A program made the position numbers and the translations under genes. Below, in pieces: positions 37,259-45,629 of a DNA stretch of 64,000 bases. The stretch comes from Caballeronia arvi. GTDB lineage: Bacteria; Pseudomonadota; Gammaproteobacteria; Burkholderiales; Burkholderiaceae. The notes under the pieces were generated by a model. The model worked only from the letters and a program-made list of their open reading frames with translations, did not search any database and was not told where the DNA came from. The stretch is from the NCBI RefSeq assembly GCF_001544695.2, contig NZ_FCOM02000001.1, positions 614,205 to 678,204 of the forward strand, read 5' to 3'. Position 1 is the stretch's first letter, and every line of letters begins with the position of its first letter.

Positions 37259-38353
37259 ATGCGAACCTGGTTGGCCGCACTATCCGTCTTTGGCGCGCTG
37301 CTGTGCGCCTCCGTGTTGATCTTCGCGCGCAGTGGCACATCCGACGCATATCACAGCAGCGGTTCGTCCACGTCGAAAACTGACGCGACGAGTGCGACGC
37401 CGAAGATTGCTTGCGCCAAAGGATCGGCGAGCGTGTTCTATGGCATCGCGGGACATCTGGAGCATCGCGGCGCGTATCGCATGAGTGGTTACGACTTGCA
37501 GATTTCACAACTGCGCGACCTCGGTGTCACGATGTACGCGCAAGATGTATCGAATGAGGAAAGCGCCAACATGGTCGCGGATTTCGCGCGCGCGGCGGCG
37601 AAGCAGTGCATCGGCGTACTTGCGCTCGTCACGCCTTTCGAACCGCAGAAGCGCGCGAACGAGCAGGAAACCTTCGAACGCGGCTATGCGCTCGGCAAGA
37701 CCGCCGGACGCGTGCTCAAAGGCCTCGTCACTTACTATCAAGTTGGCAACGAGTACGACAACTGGACGATACTTGGTTCGGACCGCAGCGGCGAACATCC
37801 GAAGGACTACGACAACGCGATGTTCATGAAGGCGCGCGGCTCGATCCTCGGCTTGATCAAGGGCATACGCGAAGCGAATCCCGACGCGAAGATCCTGCTG
37901 ACATCGTTCAGCTGGCTTCATTACGGCTTCACCGACATGCTGTATGCCGGTACGCAGCCCGACGGCACGAAGGGCCATCCGATTCCGCAATGGGACATCA
38001 CCGCATGGCACTGGTATTCGAACATGGGCTCGATCACCGCGGCGGGCGACAAGAAGGCCAACGTGCTTGAACGCCTGCGCGACAGCTATGGCAAGCCCAT
38101 CTGGATCACGGAGTACGGCGTGCGGCCGGATCATGCGGACCCGGCGGGCTATCTCGTCGGCAAGGAAGCGTTGAAAGGATTCGTCTCGCTGGCGAAGACT
38201 TACAACATCCAGAACGTGACGCTGTACGAGCTATACGACGACCAGCGCTATGGCGGCGATGGCAACTACGGCGTAATCAATGACGACGGTAAAACCCGCA
38301 AGGGGCGCTTCGATACGGTGCGCGATTTCATCAAGGCGAACCCGATGCCATAA
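37259..38353 (+). CDS. Clan GH-A-like glycoside hydrolase, membrane-anchored or secreted (364 aa)
   Basis: A hydrophobic N-terminal segment (residues 4-23) serves as signal peptide or membrane anchor, followed by a Ser/Thr-rich linker (to about 48). The rest looks like a (beta/alpha)8 glycosidase of the GH5/GH39 kind: YYQVGNEYDNW holds the probable acid/base Glu165 and IWITEYGV the probable nucleophile Glu285. ITAWHWYSNMG also fits the barrel. Being inside the polysaccharide cluster, it probably trims or releases the polymer in the periplasm, as cluster-encoded glycosidases do in alginate or Psl systems. The substrate is unknown. Confidence 0.82.
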   Translation: MRTWLAALSVFGALLCASVLIFARSGTSDAYHSSGSSTSKTDATSATPKIACAKGSASVFYGIAGHLEHRGAYRMSGYDLQISQLRDLGVTMYAQDVSNEESANMVADFARAAAKQCIGVLALVTPFEPQKRANEQETFERGYALGKTAGRVLKGLVTYYQVGNEYDNWTILGSDRSGEHPKDYDNAMFMKARGSILGLIKGIREANPDAKILLTSFSWLHYGFTDMLYAGTQPDGTKGHPIPQWDITAWHWYSNMGSITAAGDKKANVLERLRDSYGKPIWITEYGVRPDHADPAGYLVGKEALKGFVSLAKTYNIQNVTLYELYDDQRYGGDGNYGVINDDGKTRKGRFDTVRDFIKANPMP

Positions 38354-38851
38354 GACACCAAATGAATTTGTACGACGAAAATAGCGCGTACGAAACCGAT
38401 GATTATCGCGCGAAAAGAGTGTTCCGCAAGCGGCGTTCCGGCACTTTCCGGTCCTCGAACGTTCGGTACTTAACAGACGCAAGCACTTCGCGACCGGAAG
38501 ATAGGTTTGACGCTATTTTTTCCAGGCGTATCGTATCGTTTGATGACAAGCGACTCGAACGGGATTCGCGAGTTTCATCTGCCGAATCCAACAGACGCGG
38601 TTCCGAGGCACGGAGTGTGCTTCAGAGATAGATCGCACTCCGACGAGCCGACGCGCTCCGTCTTGCGACCTCGAAGCATCGTGCACTTCGCTCGTTTTTT
38701 CGAAAGCCTCTCGCGTCTTTAGTCTGGAAGCTCCGCCGGCCATGCGCCGCATCAACAACACATGAGACGTAGCGCGGACATGCCGCGCGGGCACTCTGCT
38801 TTATCGCAGCCCGGACACAACGCTCAATTTATCGAACTGAGGACGGCGCCT
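38354..38851. other. Spacer upstream of the autokinase gene
   Basis: About 500 bp. One open frame (38362-38631, 89 codons) starts 9 bp after the hydrolase stop but lacks a ribosome binding site and shows no recognisable domain, so I do not annotate it. The autokinase frame itself is open back to 38762. GAGGA at 38839-38843 marks the more likely start. No JUMPstart/ops sequence is visible. Confidence 0.4.
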
Positions 38852-41203
38852 TTGAACACCCTCTATGTGAACAACGGACCTTCGCGCCCAGGCAAGGACG
38901 ACGGTGAATTCACCGCGAGCGACATGCTCAGGCTCCTGCGCGATCACCTTGGCATGCTCTTCCTGTTCATAGGAATCGCGGCCGCGCTTGCGACCGCGTA
39001 TGCATTTCTTGCCAGGCCCATTTATTCGTCGGACGTGGTCGTTCGCGTGGATCCTCCCGATCCGAACGCGCTCGGCATCGCGCCGCAAAGCCAGATGCAG
39101 ATGGGGCAGTCGCTACCGACGGTCAATCAGCTCGCGCCCGCGGAAATCTCCGTGATGCAGAGCCGCTCGGTGCTCGAGCCCGTCGTCAAGCAGTTCCACT
39201 TCGACATCAAGGTCAAGCCCAAAACGTTCCCCGTGCTCGGCCAGATCGCGGAGGTGTTCGCGAAGAAGGGGCACCTCGCGCCTGCATGGTTCGGCCTCGA
39301 TGCATACGGATGGGGCGGCGAGCAACTTCAGCTCGGCCGGCTCGATGTGCCGCCCGCGCTCGAAGACCAGAAGCTCGATCTCGTTCTGCTCGACAACAAC
39401 CAGTACGAGCTGCGCGACCCCGACGGCGAGATGATCCTGCGTGGCACGATCGGCCGACCGGCCACGGCGAACGGCGTGTCCATCCTCGTAAATGGCGCGA
39501 CCGGTCATCCGGGCGTGCACTTCGACGTGACGCGCCTGAACACGCTCGACGCCATCGCGCTCATGAAGAATACGATGAAGGTCGCCGAGTCCGCGAAGGA
39601 CACGGGCGTCGTACAGATCACCTTCAACGCCGACGATCCCGCGCTCACCGCCGATGTCGCGAACGCGCTCGGCCAGGCGTATCTGACCGCCGCGGTGCAG
39701 GCGCGTCAGGCGAATGACACGAAGACGCTCGAATTCATTCGCGGAGAATTGCCGCGGCTCGAACGCGACCTGAAGACGGCGGAAGGCAACCTCAGCGCAT
39801 TCCGCGCGAAGTCGCAGTCGGTGCAGCCGATCCCCGAAGCGCAGGCTTATCTGCAAGGCAGCATCGTGTCGATGCAGCAACTCGCGACGCTGAAGCTGCA
39901 ACGCACGCAAGCCCTGCAGCGCTTCCAGCCCAGCAGCCCGCAAGTGGTCAATCTCGATCAGCAGATCGCCGAGCTCGAAGCATCGAACAAGCAGATTCAG
40001 CAGCGCTTCGACAGCATGCCCGCATCCGAGCGCCAGAGCGCGACGCTCACACGTGACGCGCGCGTCGCGGAAACCATCTACATGGGCATGGTGAACAAGG
40101 CGCAGGAACTCTCCGTGCGCCGTGCGAGCACGAGCGGCGGCGCACATATCGTCGATAACGCGCTGCGCCCGTATCGTCCGGTGAAGCCGAACAAGTCGCT
40201 CGTGATCGTCGCGGGTACGGGTCTTGGCTTTTTCATCGGCACGTTCTTCATTTTCCTGCGTCGCCACGCGATGATCGGCGTCACCGATCCGATGTTCGTC
40301 GAGCGCCGTCTCTCGGTGCCCGTGCTCGGTGAAGTGCTCTATAGCCGCCAGCAGGCTATGCTCGATCACGAGATTGCCGTGTCCCCGGTGGAGCATGCGC
40401 CGCTCACCTACTCCGGCGCAGAGAGCGGCGGTGCGCCGAGAGCGCTGCCTCACATCGAGCTGCCGGAGCATGACGCATTCGCGATGCCGCACGTCGCCGA
40501 CACCGATCGCGATGCGCGCGTGCTCGCGACGCGTTATCCGCACGATCCGGCGATCGAAGCGCTGCGCGCGGTCCGCACGGAGCTGTATCGCGATCTCGCC
40601 AATGCGCCGAACAATATCGTGATGCTGACAGGCCCGATTCCTTCGGCGGGCAAGAGCTTCGTCGCGGCGAATCTGTCGGTGCTGCTCGCGGAGATCGGTC
40701 TGCGCGTGCTTCTGATCGATGGCGACATGCGGCGCGGCCACATCGCATCGTTCTTCAAGCAGTCGAATCCGGGCGGTCTCTCCGAAGTGCTGAAGGGCGA
40801 AATGGCGCTGGGCGACGCGATCCGCTATGTCGGCGTGCCGGGCCTCTCGTTCATCTCGTGCGGCGTATATCCGGAGAATCCGTCAGAGCTTCTGATGATG
40901 CCGGGCTTTCGCAACATGCTGGCGCGCATGAGCGATCAGTTCGATCTGGTGCTGTTGGATACGCCGCCGTTCCTTGTCGTGACCGATGCGGCGATCGTCG
41001 CGAGCGATGCGGGCTCAACGGTGCTCGTGCTGCGTTCGGGCATCCAGAGCGAGGAAGAGATCGAGGAAACCGTGAAGAAGGTGCAGCGCGCGGGCGGCAG
41101 GCTCGTCGGCTCGGTCTTCAACGCGATTCCGCGACGCCCGAGCAATCGCCGCAGCTACGGTTATGCGGCGGCTTATACGAGCACGTTCAAGTCGATGAAT
41201 TGA
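38852..41203 (+). CDS. Wzc-type polysaccharide co-polymerase and tyrosine autokinase (783 aa)
   Basis: Inner-membrane PCP-2a protein controlling polymer length and export. It has a Wzz domain with the first membrane helix at about 34-54 (MLFLFIGIAAALATAYAF) and a long periplasmic coiled-coil region up to about 455. A second membrane helix follows (VIVAGTGLGFFIGTFFIFL). The cytoplasmic BY-kinase domain has Walker A GPIPSAGKS (Lys601), Walker A' VLLIDGDMRRGH and Walker B VLLDTPP. A C-terminal tyrosine cluster (RRSYGYAAAYTSTF) is the expected autophosphorylation site. I choose TTG 38852 because GAGGA precedes it; ATG 38762 has no ribosome binding site. Confidence 0.92.
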   Translation: MNTLYVNNGPSRPGKDDGEFTASDMLRLLRDHLGMLFLFIGIAAALATAYAFLARPIYSSDVVVRVDPPDPNALGIAPQSQMQMGQSLPTVNQLAPAEISVMQSRSVLEPVVKQFHFDIKVKPKTFPVLGQIAEVFAKKGHLAPAWFGLDAYGWGGEQLQLGRLDVPPALEDQKLDLVLLDNNQYELRDPDGEMILRGTIGRPATANGVSILVNGATGHPGVHFDVTRLNTLDAIALMKNTMKVAESAKDTGVVQITFNADDPALTADVANALGQAYLTAAVQARQANDTKTLEFIRGELPRLERDLKTAEGNLSAFRAKSQSVQPIPEAQAYLQGSIVSMQQLATLKLQRTQALQRFQPSSPQVVNLDQQIAELEASNKQIQQRFDSMPASERQSATLTRDARVAETIYMGMVNKAQELSVRRASTSGGAHIVDNALRPYRPVKPNKSLVIVAGTGLGFFIGTFFIFLRRHAMIGVTDPMFVERRLSVPVLGEVLYSRQQAMLDHEIAVSPVEHAPLTYSGAESGGAPRALPHIELPEHDAFAMPHVADTDRDARVLATRYPHDPAIEALRAVRTELYRDLANAPNNIVMLTGPIPSAGKSFVAANLSVLLAEIGLRVLLIDGDMRRGHIASFFKQSNPGGLSEVLKGEMALGDAIRYVGVPGLSFISCGVYPENPSELLMMPGFRNMLARMSDQFDLVLLDTPPFLVVTDAAIVASDAGSTVLVLRSGIQSEEEIEETVKKVQRAGGRLVGSVFNAIPRRPSNRRSYGYAAAYTSTFKSMN

Positions 41204-41375
41204 CGTCGTGCGCGCACCGATGCGCGCACTGTTCCGATGAATCGCGCCGCGTGCACGTCACGCGGCGTTCAACGTTGTAACGCTGGTGCGGGTCGGCATG
41301 CATCTTCGTTTCGCCAGGATGCATCACGGGACTTCGGCGCACTTCGCCGCAACCGGATCGAGGAAAGAGACGCAT

Positions 41376-41606
41376 ATGAGCGGACGCTTTTCCTTCAGAC
41401 ATCGGCTCGTGCAATGCCCGCGCTGCCGCAGACAACTGGCGGCGCAATGCTCCGTGTGTCCGCATTGCGCTTATCGGCGCCCGCGGAAGCTGGCGCGCGC
41501 GCCCGTGAGAGCGGTCGTGGTCGTCATACTCGCGCTGCTCGCGATCGGCGGCTACGTCTATCTCGGCGAACCGGGATTCGATGCGCGCACCTTCATTTCG
41601 CGTTGA
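41376..41606 (+). CDS. Zinc-ribbon membrane microprotein (76 aa)
   Basis: Small protein with two CxxC pairs (CPRC and CPHC, 13 residues apart) that would form a zinc ribbon. A basic stretch (RRPRKLARAPVR) and a single C-terminal membrane helix (VVVVILALLAIGGYVYLG) follow, with a short tail. Topology by the positive-inside rule puts the zinc ribbon in the cytoplasm. GAGGAAAGAG precedes ATG 41376; the frame is open further upstream but without initiation signals. It sits between the autokinase and the polymerase, so a role in the polysaccharide complex is plausible but unproven. I do not recognise a named family. Confidence 0.72.
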   Translation: MSGRFSFRHRLVQCPRCRRQLAAQCSVCPHCAYRRPRKLARAPVRAVVVVILALLAIGGYVYLGEPGFDARTFISR

Positions 41607-41732
41607 GCCTTTCATTCAGCGCTATACGGGCCTCGCGGGCCGGCAGGCGTAGTGTTTGCTTCGTCCTGGCGCGATCCCATACCGATAACGACCGACAGCC
41701 CGGCCTCGACCGGGCGCATTCAACCTTCGACG

Positions 41733-43145
41733 ATGAAAGAAAAAGCGGCGCTGACCGACCTCTACTACAGAATCTGGGCCTTCGCGATGCCGGTGACGTC
41801 GTTTCTCGTCATGCCATCGATTCAGGGCACGACGATCGGCTATCTGATGTGCTTCCTCTCCGTGCCGCTCGTGCTGCTGTTCGGCGGCCGCGCGCGCAAG
41901 AACTGGATGCATTTCGTGTTCGCGGCAATCGTCGTGTGGGTGATCATGTTCTGCACCTCGCAGTTCGCGGACGTGATGGCGCCCTTCGATCCCGACTTCA
42001 GCAAGATCGTGCTCGTCGACGACAAGGACCCCTTCACGTTCCTCATGCGCAAGAGCATGTTCACGCAGTCGGCGTATGTAGCGGCGGTCGTGCTGTATGC
42101 GGCGTACGTGTACCACTACTACAAGCCGACGTGGGACCAGTGGCTTCTCGCGGCCGTCACGCTGTTCGCGCTCTATGGCATGTTCGAAGTGGCGTACTAC
42201 ATCGTGACGGGGCAACCGGGCGACTTCATCTCGAACCGCGCGTTCGGCGATCAGTTCGGCAAAGGCATCGTGCGCTCGGACGGCACCGTGAACGGCAGCT
42301 CGTTCCAGCAGATCGATATCAAGGGCTTTCCGATCCAGCGGCTGAAAGCTCTGACCGGCGAGCCGTCGATGTACGCGATGTCCATCTTCCCGTTCTGGAT
42401 TTATTTCAACGCGACCTCGCGCCTGCGCTGGCCTGTTTGGGTCATCGCCCTTTCGCTCCTCATGAGCACGTCCTCGACGGTGCTGATCGGCTATGCGGTG
42501 TACTCGCTCATCCGCATGCGCAAGCTCGGCATCAATCCGGTCAAGGCGCTGATCGGCCTCTTCGTGCTATGCGTGATCGCGTATCTTCTGCAGGACTACA
42601 TCGTCGATCTCTTCCAGCAGATGGTGCTGGACAAGCTCGAGCAAAAGAACGAGTCCGGCTCGGGCCGCATGCTGCTGTTCCTCGATTCGATGCGCCTGTG
42701 GTTCCACGCGGCGCCGCTCAATCAGCTCTTCGGCATCGGCTTCGGCTACGTCCGCTCGACTGACCTCTTCTCGACGCTGCTAGTCAATACGGGCGTCGTC
42801 GGCACGCTGTTCATCAGCGGACTGATGCTCTTTCCCGCATTCAAGCTCGACTGGGACCCGCGCGGCATGGCGCTGCGCCAGTGCTGCGTGGCGACCTGGA
42901 CGATGATGATGGTCTCCGTGCCCGAGTTCGCGTATCTCGCGCCGTGGACGCTGGTCGCGATGGCTTACGTGCGCGTGCGTGCGTTGAAGCTCGCGCGGCA
43001 GCAAGTCGGCGACACGGCCGCCGCCGCCGCGATGCAGGGACCGCAGGACGGCGCGTCGATCGGCACGGCGATCGGCAGGCATGTACGGCCGGAGATCGGG
43101 ACGCGCATCGGCTCGCGCTTCGGTGCGCATGGGCGTCATCTGTGA
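41733..43145 (+). CDS. Wzy-like polysaccharide polymerase (470 aa)
   Basis: Hydrophobic protein with about 10-11 membrane helices and two larger loops. The first loop (about 85-110 and 180-225) is rich in Asp/Phe, and the second contains [24 protein letters not shown]. The Arg-containing segment SGSGR followed by a helix resembles the periplasmic loop of O-antigen polymerase/ligase family members. The C-terminal 60 residues are soluble with Ile-Gly-containing repeats ([18 protein letters not shown]). ATG 41733 gives an N-terminus close to the first helix; the frame extends to 41652. Polymerase rather than ligase is inferred from the presence of Wzx and Wzc in the cluster. Confidence 0.75.
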   Translation: MKEKAALTDLYYRIWAFAMPVTSFLVMPSIQGTTIGYLMCFLSVPLVLLFGGRARKNWMHFVFAAIVVWVIMFCTSQFADVMAPFDPDFSKIVLVDDKDPFTFLMRKSMFTQSAYVAAVVLYAAYVYHYYKPTWDQWLLAAVTLFALYGMFEVAYYIVTGQPGDFISNRAFGDQFGKGIVRSDGTVNGSSFQQIDIKGFPIQRLKALTGEPSMYAMSIFPFWIYFNATSRLRWPVWVIALSLLMSTSSTVLIGYAVYSLIRMRKLGINPVKALIGLFVLCVIAYLLQDYIVDLFQQMVLDKLEQKNESGSGRMLLFLDSMRLWFHAAPLNQLFGIGFGYVRSTDLFSTLLVNTGVVGTLFISGLMLFPAFKLDWDPRGMALRQCCVATWTMMMVSVPEFAYLAPWTLVAMAYVRVRALKLARQQVGDTAAAAAMQGPQDGASIGTAIGRHVRPEIGTRIGSRFGAHGRHL

Positions 43146-43224
43146 GGTCACGTCGACATCGGCACGCCCCGCCGCTTCCCTGCATCGTTCTACAATGACG
43201 CTTTCGATCAACCAGGGAGCAACC

Positions 43225-43566
43225 ATGTCGATTGTCACGACCGATTCCGGTCTCAAGTACGAAGACGTCACCGTTGGCGATGGCGCCGAAGCCGTCGCAG
43301 GCAAAACGGTCAGCGTGCATTACACGGGCTGGCTCACGGACGGCCAGAAATTCGATTCGAGCAAGGACCGCAACGACCCGTTCGCCTTCGTGCTCGGCGG
43401 CGGCATGGTCATCAAGGGCTGGGACGAAGGCGTTCAGGGTATGAAAGTGGGCGGCGTGCGCCGTCTCACGATTCCGCCGCAACTCGGCTACGGCGCGCGC
43501 GGCGCAGGCGGCGTGATTCCGCCGAACGCGACGCTCGTGTTCGAAGTGGAACTGCTGGACGTCTGA
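43225..43566 (+). CDS. FKBP-type peptidyl-prolyl cis-trans isomerase (113 aa)
   Basis: Minimal single-domain FKBP that catalyses cis-trans isomerisation of Xaa-Pro bonds. It has no signal peptide, so it acts in the cytoplasm. Conserved pocket residues are visible in [38 protein letters not shown] and the C-terminal [19 protein letters not shown] 43225 has GGGAGC in front; upstream in-frame codons overlap the preceding gene. It is a typical stand-alone housekeeping gene and not obviously part of the polysaccharide cluster. Confidence 0.95.
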   Translation: MSIVTTDSGLKYEDVTVGDGAEAVAGKTVSVHYTGWLTDGQKFDSSKDRNDPFAFVLGGGMVIKGWDEGVQGMKVGGVRRLTIPPQLGYGARGAGGVIPPNATLVFEVELLDV

Positions 43567-43593
43567 GCGTCTGAACGTCCGAGCCTTGCCTGC

Positions 43594-44358
43594 ATGAGCG
43601 CGCCGCTGCATCGTCCTGCCGTGTCGCTGCGCCGTTATGAAACGGCGCAGGCGTCGGACGTGCACGACTTTCATCAGATCGTGCTGGGCCTCGACGGCTC
43701 GATGGAAATGGCCGTCGATGGCAACGGCGCGCGCATCGATTGCAGCGGTGCGTGGATCATTCCGGCGGGCGCGCGTCACGACTATTGGGCGGAGGGCGAC
43801 AATCGCCAGCTCGTGCTCGATCTGCCGGCGGCGTCCGTCGCTGTGCCCGAGCGCTATTTCGAGCGGGCGCGCGCCATTCATATCGATCCGCGCGTTACGC
43901 AGCTCGTCGCCGATGTCGCGCGGCGCACGCATGCCGACGATCCGCACCTGACTCATCGCTTCGCATGGCAAGTCGCCGCACATCTGTGCGGCGCGCTGAT
44001 GCACGACACGGACGACGCCGTCGATGCGATGCGCGGTCTCGACTTCGCGCGCATCGACCGGTGGCTGCGTCTGCATCTGTCGGAGCCGCTGCGTATCGCC
44101 GATCTCGCCGCGCATTGCGGCTTCGGCATGCGCCGCTTTCATCAGCTCTTCAACGAAGCGTTCGGCGAGACGCCGCATCGCTATCTGCATCGCTTGCGGC
44201 TCGATACCGCGCTCACGCTGCTCGCCGATCCGCGCGCAACCCTCACCGATATTGCGCTCGATATCGGCTTCGCCGATCAAAGCGCGTTCACGCATGCGTT
44301 CTCGAAGCGCTTCGGCATCGCGCCGGGGCAATGGCGCAGCGGCGGCTTCAGGCGTTGA
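43594..44358 (+). CDS. AraC family transcriptional regulator (254 aa)
   Basis: A cupin-type sensor domain (about 10-125, with AWIIPAGARHDYW) is joined to a C-terminal AraC/XylS double helix-turn-helix (about 150-252). The domain shows LRIADLAAHCGFGMRRFHQLF and LTDIALDIGFADQSAFTHAFSKRFG; the latter is the classic second HTH signature. The effector is unknown. It begins 27 bp after the FKBP gene and its 3' end overlaps the convergent metZ gene by 11 bp. Confidence 0.92.
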   Translation: MSAPLHRPAVSLRRYETAQASDVHDFHQIVLGLDGSMEMAVDGNGARIDCSGAWIIPAGARHDYWAEGDNRQLVLDLPAASVAVPERYFERARAIHIDPRVTQLVADVARRTHADDPHLTHRFAWQVAAHLCGALMHDTDDAVDAMRGLDFARIDRWLRLHLSEPLRIADLAAHCGFGMRRFHQLFNEAFGETPHRYLHRLRLDTALTLLADPRATLTDIALDIGFADQSAFTHAFSKRFGIAPGQWRSGGFRR

Positions 44359-45538
44359 GCCCGCGCGCCAGGTCGGCGCGAATGTCTTCGGGATCTTCCA
44401 GCCCGACGGCAAGACGAATCAAGCCTTCGCGTATGCCTGCCGCTTCGCGCACTTCGGGTGCGAGACGGCCATGCGTCGTCGTCGAAGGATGCGTGATTGT
44501 CGTGCGCGTGTCGCCGAGATTGCCGGTGATCGAGCACAGCTTCGTGCCATCGATCACGCGCCATGCGTTCGCGCGCTGCTCCTCCTGCGTGCCGCCCTTC
44601 AGTTCGAACGATACGATCGCGCCGCCCGCCTTTTGCTGCTTCATCGCAATCGCGTGTTGCGGATGCGATTCGAGCCCCGGATAGAACACGCGATTCACCG
44701 CAGGATGCGCTTCGAGCCAGCGCGCAATCTCGAGCGCGTTCGCCGACTGCTTCCCGACGCGCAGCGCAAGCGTCTCTATGCCCTTCAGCAACACCCATGC
44801 ATTGAACGCGGACATCGTCGGGCCGGCGCTGCGCACGAACGGAAAGACCGTCTCCATGATGAAGCGCTTCGTGCCGACGAGCGCGCCGCCGAGCACGCGG
44901 CCCTGACCATCGAGAAACTTCGTTGCCGAATGCATGACGACGTCCGCGCCGAGTTTCAACGGCTGCTGTAGCGCGGGGCTGCAGAAACAGTTATCGACGA
45001 CGAAGAGCGCGCCGTTCTGCTTCGCAATCCGACCGATCGCTTCGATATCGGCGATCTCCGTCAACGGATTCGACGGCGTCTCCAAGAAGAACATCTTCGT
45101 CTCGGGCTTCACGGCCGCCTGCCATTCGTCGGGCATCGTCGGATCGACGAACGTCGTCGTGATGCCGAACTTCGGGAAGATCGTCGTGAACATGCCGATC
45201 GTCGAGCCGAACAGGCTCTTCGAACTGACGATGTGATCGCCCTGCTGCATCGACGCCATCACGACCGACAATATCGCCGACATGCCCGATGCCGTCGCCA
45301 TGCACGCTTCGCCGCCTTCGAGCGCGGCGAGACGGTTCTGGAACATCGTGACGGTGGGATTGGTGAAGCGCGAATACGTGTATGCCTCTTCCGCGTTCCT
45401 GAAGCGCTCGGCGGCTTCGGCGGCGCTCGAAAAGCAGAAGCTCGACGTGAGGAACAATGCTTCGGCATGCTCATTGAATTCGCTGCGCAAGGTGCCGGCG
45501 CGCACGGCGAGCGTATCGAAGCTCAGGTTGTCGTCCAT
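44348..45538 (-). CDS. metZ: O-succinylhomoserine sulfhydrylase MetZ (396 aa)
   Basis: PLP enzyme of the Cys/Met metabolism family that makes homocysteine from O-succinylhomoserine (or the O-acetyl form) and sulfide. The PLP lysine is Lys207 in HSATKFLDGQG, and SRFTNPTVTMFQNRLAALEGG and ETPSNPL are family marks. The assignment to MetZ over MetB/MetC rests on overall similarity and its location directly after purF, its usual place in Burkholderiaceae. It is separated from purF by a strong terminator and therefore probably has its own promoter. Its 3' end overlaps the AraC gene. Confidence 0.9.
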   Translation of the reverse strand: MDDNLSFDTLAVRAGTLRSEFNEHAEALFLTSSFCFSSAAEAAERFRNAEEAYTYSRFTNPTVTMFQNRLAALEGGEACMATASGMSAILSVVMASMQQGDHIVSSKSLFGSTIGMFTTIFPKFGITTTFVDPTMPDEWQAAVKPETKMFFLETPSNPLTEIADIEAIGRIAKQNGALFVVDNCFCSPALQQPLKLGADVVMHSATKFLDGQGRVLGGALVGTKRFIMETVFPFVRSAGPTMSAFNAWVLLKGIETLALRVGKQSANALEIARWLEAHPAVNRVFYPGLESHPQHAIAMKQQKAGGAIVSFELKGGTQEEQRANAWRVIDGTKLCSITGNLGDTRTTITHPSTTTHGRLAPEVREAAGIREGLIRLAVGLEDPEDIRADLARGLNA

Positions 45539-45573
45539 GTTCTTTTCTCCCTTGTGTTTCAGGCTCGCGACGC

Positions 45574-45612
45574 AAAAAAGCCCGCTTGGTCCTTGCAGAC
45601 GAAGCGGGCTTT
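45574..45612 (-). terminator. Intrinsic terminator after purF
   Basis: On the minus strand AAAGCCCGCTT pairs with AAGCGGGCTTT across a 14-nt loop, followed directly by further T residues (T6). It begins 17 bp after the purF stop and lies before metZ. Confidence 0.85.
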
Positions 45613-45629
45613 CAGGAAGCGCCGAAGAT

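Noticed and set aside
38362..38631. 89-codon frame after the glycosidase gene
   Set aside because: No ribosome binding site and no recognisable domain; it could be revived by conservation or expression data.
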